Assembly (NCBI GenBank): GCA_019309685.1
Contig: JAFDFT010000026.1
Span: 1-33,857, forward strand
DNA: 33,857 bases
From: Deltaproteobacteria bacterium
GTDB taxonomy: Bacteria > Desulfobacterota > Desulfobacteria > Desulfobacterales > JAABPS01
Direction: 5' to 3'
The position numbers were made by a program, and so were the translations under genes. This document shows, one piece after another, positions 27,588-33,857 of the stretch. Below the pieces are notes generated by a model. The model did no database searches. It worked only from the letters and a program-made list of their open reading frames with translations, and was not told the DNA's origin. The first letter of the stretch is position 1. The number at the start of each line of letters is the position of its first letter.

Positions 27588-27930
27588 GAATTCAATACCC
27601 TATTATGTCTATTGATTTTGCCACTTTTTTTATTCGTTTCAGGCCCGGCCGATTTGATCATCTCCGGATAATAAGCCGTTTTTCATACCTTGTATTTGAG
27701 CCGGTTTCAGCCAGGAGTTTTAAAACATAAGACGTATATAAGAAAATTTTGTCTACAATGATAAACAATTATAATGAATATTTAGTTTAACCACTTAATA
27801 TTTAAAGAAACTTAATTGTTGGTATCCGGCATTACTGATTTAAAAAGGGAAAGAAATTCGTTTATGATGAGGGTTAAATTGAGTTTTTATATTGAATCTA
27901 ATTCGAAAGAATAATCCAATTCGTAATTTC

Positions 27931-27959
27931 TTGACTTTGTTAAAGGATTCTTTTAATAT
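27931..27959 (+). promoter_or_regulatory. putative sigma-70 promoter for the TetR operon
   Basis: TTGACT-17 nt-TAATAT, ~74 nt upstream of ATG 28033. Confidence 0.5.
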
Positions 27960-28032
27960 TAAATTTAATTAAAAGAGGATATTTAATGAATAGTAAGTGA
28001 TTTTAATTATTTAAAGGGGAGATTAGATAGAA

Positions 28033-28698
28033 ATGCTGAATTCGGAAAGTAAACAGGCACTTTCCAAAAGCGCACTAAGGCGAAAACGGGAGCGGGAGCA
28101 GCGATATCAAACGATTCTAAATGCCGCGGAACCACTCTTCGCCAGAAAAGGATACCACCAGACCAGTATCGAAAGTATTGCTGATACCGCGGAAGTTTCT
28201 GTTGGGATGGTTTATTTTTACTTTAAAAATAAAGAAGATCTCCTTATTCATCTACTGGATGAGATCGGGTTTAGATTAAGGAGTCTGCTGGGTGCCGAGT
28301 TTGAAAAAGCGGGTGCATCCCTGAAAGGGTTTGAATTGGCCGGGAAGGCTTTTTTTGAAAAATTTTGTGTTCCTTATCCTGACAAGGCTGTCATTTTATA
28401 TAGGGAGTCAGTTGGACAAAGTGATCTTGTGGAAACGCATCGAAAACTCATATTTGACAAATTAAAAGAGGATGTGATCGGCGCTTTATTCCGAATGAAA
28501 GAGAATATGGGCTTTCGCTTTCAGAGCGAAGTTTCCGCTGATGTCATCGTTATAAGTATTCTGGGGATTTATGAGCGGATCGCCTATCAGTACATTATAT
28601 GGCAGGAGCGTTCCATAGATTTGAAAAAAATCGGCCAGGATGCGGTGGCGTTTCTTGTGGGAGGTATCAACAGTCTGTGTATTATGGAAAACGGATGA
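28033..28698 (+). CDS. TetR/AcrR family transcriptional regulator
   Basis: RYQTILNAAEPLFARKGYHQTSIESIADTAEVSVGMVYFYFKNKEDLLIHLL. Confidence 0.93.
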   Translation: MLNSESKQALSKSALRRKREREQRYQTILNAAEPLFARKGYHQTSIESIADTAEVSVGMVYFYFKNKEDLLIHLLDEIGFRLRSLLGAEFEKAGASLKGFELAGKAFFEKFCVPYPDKAVILYRESVGQSDLVETHRKLIFDKLKEDVIGALFRMKENMGFRFQSEVSADVIVISILGIYERIAYQYIIWQERSIDLKKIGQDAVAFLVGGINSLCIMENG

Positions 28699-28744
28699 TG
28701 AAGTAGCGTAAGAGACAACCATTAATAGAGCGGAGTCAGATAAA

Positions 28745-29509
28745 ATGGCGGTAAACGACTTACTATACAAAGTAGAAGATGGTATTGCTACCTTTACGAT
28801 TAACCGGGAGGAGAAGAGAAATTCCATCAGCGCTGAAGTCATAAAGCTTTTCATGAAATACCTTGATAAGGCGGAAAAGGATGAATCCGTGAGAGTTCTT
28901 TCCATTACCGGTGCGGGTGACAAGTCTTTTTGTTCAGGAGCAGACCTCGGCGGCGGGGCTGGTACAGGGGGAGGGGCTAAAGAAGACGCTAGCCTTATAA
29001 AAAGAATTGCTGGCTTTCCTAAGCCGACAGTTGCACAGGTAAATGGGTATTGTCTGGCAGGCGGCATAGGGTTTATGCTGGCATGCGATATTGTGATTGC
29101 CACTGAAACCGCCAAGTTTGGTACGCCGGAAGTAAATGTCGGCCTTTTTCCCATGATGATTGGCGCGTTGATATTTCGAAACGTTCTTCGTAAAAAAGCC
29201 ATGGAGATGGTATTGCTGGGAGAGCGAATGACGGCTCGAGAAGCAAAGGAAATGGGGTTGGTTACTCGGGTGGTACCAGCAGCGTATCTGGACGAAGAAG
29301 TAAAGGGGGTGCTTAATATTTTATCAAAGAAAAGCCCAATCGGAATGAAGCTCGGAAAAGAAGCTTTCTACAAGATGGCAGATATGCCCTTTGAAGAAGC
29401 CGTCGATTATCTTTCAGGTAAAATTATGAAAGTTGCGGCTACAGAAGATGCTGTAGAAGGCATCACCGCTTTTTTCGAAAAAAGGGATCCTGTGTTTAAG
29501 GGAAAATAA
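28745..29509 (+). CDS. enoyl-CoA hydratase/isomerase family protein
   Basis: SITGAGDKSFCSGADL...PKPTVAQVNGYCLAGGIGFMLACDIVIATETAKFGTPEVNVGLFP. Confidence 0.93.
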   Translation: MAVNDLLYKVEDGIATFTINREEKRNSISAEVIKLFMKYLDKAEKDESVRVLSITGAGDKSFCSGADLGGGAGTGGGAKEDASLIKRIAGFPKPTVAQVNGYCLAGGIGFMLACDIVIATETAKFGTPEVNVGLFPMMIGALIFRNVLRKKAMEMVLLGERMTAREAKEMGLVTRVVPAAYLDEEVKGVLNILSKKSPIGMKLGKEAFYKMADMPFEEAVDYLSGKIMKVAATEDAVEGITAFFEKRDPVFKGK

Positions 29510-29563
29510 AACAGGAACGAAACGCGTTCCTCTAAATATAAATTAAATTAATGGAGATAAGAG

Positions 29564-30367
29564 ATGGAAGCGATATGTAACGATCTTGCAGCGGAGCATG
29601 AGGCTCTCGACGCAATTGTAGCGGATATAGAGGAAGAAAGATGGAGCGAAATTACACCGTTTTCTGGATGGAGCATCCAAGATGAAATAAGCCATGTCGC
29701 ATATTTTGACTATGCAGGCAGGCTTGCCGCGGCAGATAGCGATGCATTTGCCAAACACGTTGAAGAATTAACAAAGGATATTCAATCTCCTTCAGATATT
29801 CATCCGCGGGCACTTAAGAAAGGGCGGGATATGCGGCCCCCGCAGCTTCTCGAATGGTGGCGAGAGGAACGGAAGGCAATGCTGGCTGAGTTTGAAAAAC
29901 ATGATCCCAAGGACAGGCTGCCGTGGTATGGGCCCAGCATGAGCGCCCGGTCATTTGCAACGGCCCGTTTAATGGAGACATGGGCGCACGGCCTGGATGT
30001 TGCTGATACACTTGGTGTCCGCCGGGAACCCACGGATCGTCTTAAACATATTGCCCACCTGGGAGTTGTAACATTTGGGTGGAGCTTTACAACCAATGGG
30101 ATGGATGTTCCCACGCAGCCGGTTCGTGTAGAGCTTAACAGCCCATCCGGCGATATTTGGACATGGGGGCCGGAAGAAACTGAAGATGTGGTGCGCGGTA
30201 ACGCGGAAGAATTTTGCATGACTGTTGTCCGTAGACGTCATGTGGATGATACGCATCTTGAAATGACTGGAGATGTAGCCGTTCAATGGATGTCTATTGC
30301 ACAGGCGTTTGCCGGCCCGCCGGAGAAACGCCCTGAAACCGGAAGCTTTCCAAAGTTGGATATATAA
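29564..30367 (+). CDS. TIGR03084-type metal-binding protein (DinB/mycothiol maleylpyruvate isomerase-like N-domain)
   Basis: EAICNDLAAEHEALDAIVADIEEERWSEITPFSGWSIQDEISHVAYFDYAGRLAA; ATARLMETWAHGLDVADTLG. Confidence 0.82.
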   Translation: MEAICNDLAAEHEALDAIVADIEEERWSEITPFSGWSIQDEISHVAYFDYAGRLAAADSDAFAKHVEELTKDIQSPSDIHPRALKKGRDMRPPQLLEWWREERKAMLAEFEKHDPKDRLPWYGPSMSARSFATARLMETWAHGLDVADTLGVRREPTDRLKHIAHLGVVTFGWSFTTNGMDVPTQPVRVELNSPSGDIWTWGPEETEDVVRGNAEEFCMTVVRRRHVDDTHLEMTGDVAVQWMSIAQAFAGPPEKRPETGSFPKLDI

Positions 30368-30418
30368 ATTAACGAAACGGATACTATCATTATAAACAAG
30401 ACACGAGGTGAAATAAAA

Positions 30419-31570
30419 ATGAGCAGCGAATTATATTTTACAAAGGATCATGAAATGGTCCGAAAGGCGTTAAAGGATTTTATAAAAAAGGAGATTAATC
30501 CTTATGTGGATGAATGGGAAGAGGCGGGGATCGCACCACTCAAAGACCTGTTCATGAAAATGGGCGAGCTTGGTTTTCTCGGTATTCGCTATGATTCCAA
30601 ATACGGTGGCGAAGGTCTGGATTACTGGTATGATCTTCTGTTTTTGGAAGAACTCGGCAATATCGATGCGGCGGGTATAAGTATGGCAATTAGTGTTCAA
30701 ACCCATATGGCCTCTCCCGCTATCGCTGAGTTTGGAAGTGAATACCTGAAGGAAACCTATTTAACAAAGGCCATCTCCGGTGAAATGGTCGGGTCAATTG
30801 CAGTGACTGAGCCAGATGCCGGATCAGACGTAAGCGCACTAGCCACTACGGCTAAAAAAGACGGTGATTCTTATGTCATAAACGGATCAAAGACCTTTAT
30901 CACCAATGGGGCGCAGGCTGATTTTTTGACCCTGCTTGCACGGACCAGTGATGATCCTGGCTATCACTCATTTGGTCTTTTTATTGTTCCCACTGACCTG
31001 CCGGGTTTTGTGGTCAGTAAAAAACTCGATAAACTCGGGATGTGGTCCAGCGATACCGCGGAACTCTTTTTCGATAATATGAGGATCCCTGCAGAAAATA
31101 TTATCGGAGAGGAAGGGGAAGGGTTTATCTATCAGATGAAACAGTTTCAGCATGAGCGATTCAGTACGATGCCGATTGGTTATGTTAGTGCAAAAAATAA
31201 CATCGATATGACGGTGGAATATCTTAAGGATCGCGTTGTATTCGGTAAGCCGTTGATTGCCCGTCAAGTGCTGAGGCACCGGATTGCAGAATGGCTTACT
31301 GAAATTGAGTGCCTCAAATCACTTACCTATCATATTGTTAAAATGAAAATGGCCGGTCTGGACGTCGCCAAAGAAATTAGCATGGGAAAGCTTTTCGCAG
31401 GTCGATTAATACATGAAGTTGCAGATGGATGCCTTCAGATGCATGGCGGCATGGGATACATGAGTGAAATGAAGATTTCAAGAGCGTTCAGAGATTCACG
31501 GCTTATTTCCATAGGGGGTGGTGCCAGTGAAGTGATGAGTGAAATTATAACCAGAATGGAGGGGTATTAA
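30419..31570 (+). CDS. acyl-CoA dehydrogenase
   Basis: GSIAVTEPDAGSDVSALATTAKKDGDSYVINGSKTFITNG; CLQMHGGMGYMSEMKISRAFRDSRLISIGGGASEVM. Confidence 0.95.
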   Translation: MSSELYFTKDHEMVRKALKDFIKKEINPYVDEWEEAGIAPLKDLFMKMGELGFLGIRYDSKYGGEGLDYWYDLLFLEELGNIDAAGISMAISVQTHMASPAIAEFGSEYLKETYLTKAISGEMVGSIAVTEPDAGSDVSALATTAKKDGDSYVINGSKTFITNGAQADFLTLLARTSDDPGYHSFGLFIVPTDLPGFVVSKKLDKLGMWSSDTAELFFDNMRIPAENIIGEEGEGFIYQMKQFQHERFSTMPIGYVSAKNNIDMTVEYLKDRVVFGKPLIARQVLRHRIAEWLTEIECLKSLTYHIVKMKMAGLDVAKEISMGKLFAGRLIHEVADGCLQMHGGMGYMSEMKISRAFRDSRLISIGGGASEVMSEIITRMEGY

Positions 31571-31642
31571 AACATATCGATCATCTCTAAAAAAGTTGAT
31601 GATATTAGAATGATTCGAATGAAGTGCTGAAATAATATAAAA

Positions 31643-31768
31643 ATATCGAATGATGAACGCCGAATGTCGAATTTCGAAGCCAGTGTGTCACTATCATTAG
31701 CTCCCCTGGCAAAAAAACATAAGAAAACTTCGCAATTCGGTGTTCGATATTCAGCATTCGACATTTGC
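31643..31768. repeat. imperfect long inverted repeat rich in TCGAAT-type words
   Basis: Left arm ATATCGAATGATGAACGCCGAATGTCGAATTTCGAAG; reverse complement of right arm GCAAATGTCGAATGCTGAATATCGAACACCGAATTGCGAAG. Confidence 0.72.
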
Positions 31769-31887
31769 TGATAAAATAAACCCTTGGCCTCTTGTTGAAG
31801 AGAGAGCTTTGAATAATTGCTATTTTTGAACTATTCAAACTTGTAACTTCCTGTTTTTATTACATGCAGATTTTAAAAAAGCGAGAA

Positions 31888-31970
31888 ATTCAAAGGTCTC
31901 GAAGACTCCCATAGTATTCTAGGAGAACCCTCTTCTCCAAATAAATTGGAGAAGAACCAAAAATATAAGA
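31888..31970 (+). repeat. copy 2 of dispersed palindromic repeat
   Basis: ATTCAAAGGTCTCGAAGACTCCCATAGTATTCTAGGAGAACCCTCTTCTCCAAATAAATTGGAGAAGAACCAAAAATATAA. Confidence 0.8.
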
Positions 31971-32078
31971 AACATCCTATAAGCCAGGGTGCTCATTTAA
32001 AAAAGTCTCGGAAAGAGCTTCCAATATAGGCAACTTATCACCTGAAGAACATCTATTGATTCTGACAAGTTAGTTGCA

Positions 32079-32855
32079 TTACCGTAGTAATCCTTCAGGA
32101 TCTACCCGCTGCCGCAGGATATCAAGCTCCATTTTTTTAGGCGGAGATGTCTCCGGAATGGTGTCCGGAATTTCCGGTTCAAACGCGGTATTTTCCATCA
32201 CCTGGTCCAGAGTTATGCCGGGATGCAGAGAGCATATACGCATGCGATGCGTCTTTGGCGAGAAATCAAATATACAAAGCGGCGTCACACAATATTTCGG
32301 CCCTTTTCCGGGCAAACAGAGGCGTTGCCGAAGATCAGGTGCCCCATCACCAAATCCAAGCGCACTGATATAATCGCATTTTTCAACAAACAGTCTGGGG
32401 GTATGGTGTTCTGTGACAATGTAGTACCGGCGGGCCAGGGCAGCCAACGTAGTGGTTCCAATGCTTCCCGGTCCTCTGAACTTAAACTTTTTTCCGTTTC
32501 CAGGAATTCCAATCAGGTTGGTGTTGCCGTAAGCGTCTATTTGAATGCCGCTAATAAAAAAAACGTCAAGTTTGTGAAAAGTAAATAGGTCAAAAGAAAA
32601 ATTAGCGGCCGATTCTGCCCATCGTACTGGGCGAAAATCGGTGAAATACTTGGATGTCATCACCTGGTTGACACCTTCCAGGTTGACGGAGAATGATCCC
32701 ATTGTGATTTTCATGTTTGGCCCATGAATAAAATGGGCCAATAAGACGGCAGCCCGAGGAATTGGGAAATTGGCTCCTACTGCTGATGATTCCTTGTCAA
32801 CCAGGTCTCGTGAAAGCCAACAGGCCATTAATTCTTTGACACTATAGTCAGCCAT
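32079..32855 (-). CDS. CoA-transferase family subunit B, IpdB-like
   Basis: GIQIDAYGNTNLIGIPG...GPGSIGTTTLAALARRYYIVTEHHTPRLFVEKCDYISALGFGDG; RICSLHPGITLDQVMENTAFE. Confidence 0.85.
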   Translation of the reverse strand: MADYSVKELMACWLSRDLVDKESSAVGANFPIPRAAVLLAHFIHGPNMKITMGSFSVNLEGVNQVMTSKYFTDFRPVRWAESAANFSFDLFTFHKLDVFFISGIQIDAYGNTNLIGIPGNGKKFKFRGPGSIGTTTLAALARRYYIVTEHHTPRLFVEKCDYISALGFGDGAPDLRQRLCLPGKGPKYCVTPLCIFDFSPKTHRMRICSLHPGITLDQVMENTAFEPEIPDTIPETSPPKKMELDILRQRVDPEGLLR

Positions 32856-32879
32856 TTACTTTTCTCCAATGAGGTCCGT

Positions 32880-33779
32880 TTAAAATTCGTTTAGTGAAAA
32901 AAGTTTTCGTATCCCTATTTGTTCCAAATAATCCAGGTGATCAGAAGGGGTCTCAATATATTTTGTCCGATATGACTCCCAACTTGATTGATCACCTTTT
33001 ATAGAACTGTAGGCCGCTGTCGCATATTCGGCAAGATGTTCTTCATCTTCCATATAAAAACCGTGACACGAATAAGGGTGTGCGCCAAACGGTGCCCTTA
33101 CAATCAAATCTGCCTGATATTCTGTTTTAAATGGATCGCGGCGGATTTCTTCAGGGGATACAATTTTTTCAACTGTTGTGATGGTCATATCAGCCGCCCG
33201 GCACATCAGGGAATCTATAAAAGAGTTGCCCACATACTGTGTGTTGCCGTACTGATCCGCTTTAGAGGCATGGGTAAATGCTATATCAATATGCATGGCA
33301 GGAACCGCAAGTAAAGGCTCATTATTAATCGGATCGTGAAAAGTTTTTAATTCGGGATTTAATTTTGGCAAATCCGTACCCAGTCCGCCTCTTACCGGGA
33401 AAAACGGAAGACCAAATGCTGTGGCTTTCAACATGGCCGCAATGATGATTTCATCAGATTCCCATATGTCAATTTCTTCCTTTTCAGCCGCTTTTTTAAA
33501 AAACGGGCCCATTGGTGCAGCGGCTTCTGCTCCCACATACGCTGCAACAATGCGGCGTACACAGCCGCACCCAACAAGCAGATCCACATCCAGCGCCGGA
33601 GAAAGGCTGCCGATAACTGTGAGATTTTTGAATCCGCGTTTCGCGATTCCGCGAATCATAGACATGGAATGCTGCGTCGTAATAAAGCCGCCTAACGCAA
33701 TGGTCATCCCATCCTTAACATGTTCAAGGGCCGTGTTTTCGTCAATAATAACTGTATCTCTTTTGATTTTAGCTGTCAT
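32880..33779 (-). CDS. CoA-transferase family subunit A, IpdA-like
   Basis: DGMTIALGGFITTQHSMSMIRGIAKRGFKNLTVIGS...FGLPFFPVRGGLGTDLPKLNPELKTFHDP...AFTHASKADQYGNTQYVG. Confidence 0.87.
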   Translation of the reverse strand: MTAKIKRDTVIIDENTALEHVKDGMTIALGGFITTQHSMSMIRGIAKRGFKNLTVIGSLSPALDVDLLVGCGCVRRIVAAYVGAEAAAPMGPFFKKAAEKEEIDIWESDEIIIAAMLKATAFGLPFFPVRGGLGTDLPKLNPELKTFHDPINNEPLLAVPAMHIDIAFTHASKADQYGNTQYVGNSFIDSLMCRAADMTITTVEKIVSPEEIRRDPFKTEYQADLIVRAPFGAHPYSCHGFYMEDEEHLAEYATAAYSSIKGDQSSWESYRTKYIETPSDHLDYLEQIGIRKLFSLNEF

Positions 33780-33780
33780 T

Positions 33781-33857
33781 TTTATATTTAGATTTTTAGG
33801 TCCTTCTCCAATTTAGTTGGAGAAAGTGGTTCTCCTTGAAAACCCTGGGAGTCTTCA
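33781..33857 (-). repeat. copy 3 of dispersed palindromic repeat (inverted relative to copy 2, runs to window end)
   Basis: Minus strand TGAAGACTCCCAGGGTTTTCAAGGAGAACCACTTTCTCCAACTAAATTGGAGAAGGACCTAAAAATCTAAATATAAAA. Confidence 0.8.

Noticed and set aside
28486-29202. 238-aa minus-strand ORF antisense to TetR and enoyl-CoA hydratase genes
   Set aside because: Low-complexity Pro/Ser-rich translation on the opposite strand of two clear genes; shadow ORF.
31964-32071. Short open stretch ETSYKPGCSFKKVSERASNIGNLSPEEHLLILTS on the plus strand
   Set aside because: Vaguely reminiscent of the C-terminal region of Rpn/PD-(D/E)XK transposase-like proteins (SPEE context), but too short and degenerate to call.
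32821-32880. TTGGAGAAAAG upstream of the IpdB-like start as another repeat copy
   Set aside because: Only the GGAG half is present at normal Shine-Dalgarno distance; no palindrome, so it is just a ribosome-binding site.
33421-33816. 131-aa plus-strand ORF opposite the IpdA-like gene
   Set aside because: Antisense to a clear CoA-transferase subunit; shadow ORF.
1-33857. CRISPR arrays, rRNA/tRNA genes, complete IS elements
   Set aside because: No regularly spaced repeats, tRNA-like cloverleaf sequences, rRNA signatures or transposase motifs were recognised by eye; a tRNAscan/ISfinder/CRISPR search would be needed to exclude small examples.

Overview
The window is a ~34 kb protein-coding segment of moderate GC. 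Gene content (CoA-dependent beta-oxidation-type enzymes, TRAP transporter, NDP-forming acyl-CoA synthetases, DUF362 protein, HDOD/hybrid kinases) suggests an anaerobic deltaproteobacterium such as a Desulfobacterales member; that assignment is inference. I support about 30 protein genes: fused TRAP permease, truncated thiolase, flavin reductase-like protein, two NDP-forming acyl-CoA synthetase alpha-type proteins, double-PilZ protein, acetyl-CoA hydrolase/transferase-GNAT fusion, 4HBT thioesterase, MFS transporter, two-component/HDOD cluster, Tat-exported amidohydrolase, DUF362 protein, gamma-carbonic-anhydrase-like protein, PHB-depolymerase-like esterase, VIT1-like protein, M48 protease with two YbjQ-like proteins, an ECF sigma/anti-sigma/Spy-like operon, a TetR/enoyl-CoA hydratase/TIGR03084/acyl-CoA dehydrogenase operon, and an IpdAB-like CoA-transferase pair. 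No rRNA, tRNA, CRISPR or complete IS element was recognised. The most interesting items are not in the ORF track or break its calls: (1) a C_GCAxxG_C_C-family gene at 6308-6778(-) whose conserved N-terminal Cys codon is an in-frame TGA followed by a SECIS-like hairpin, so a probable selenoprotein; (2) a hybrid histidine kinase split inside its H-box by an exact 8-bp tandem duplication; (3) a dispersed three-arm palindromic repeat, two copies of which lie 23-24 nt upstream of start codons lacking a normal Shine-Dalgarno; (4) a thiolase with an apparent out-of-frame internal deletion; (5) a decayed UPF0016/TMEM165-type gene. I do not see convincing evidence for a wholly new multi-gene system.
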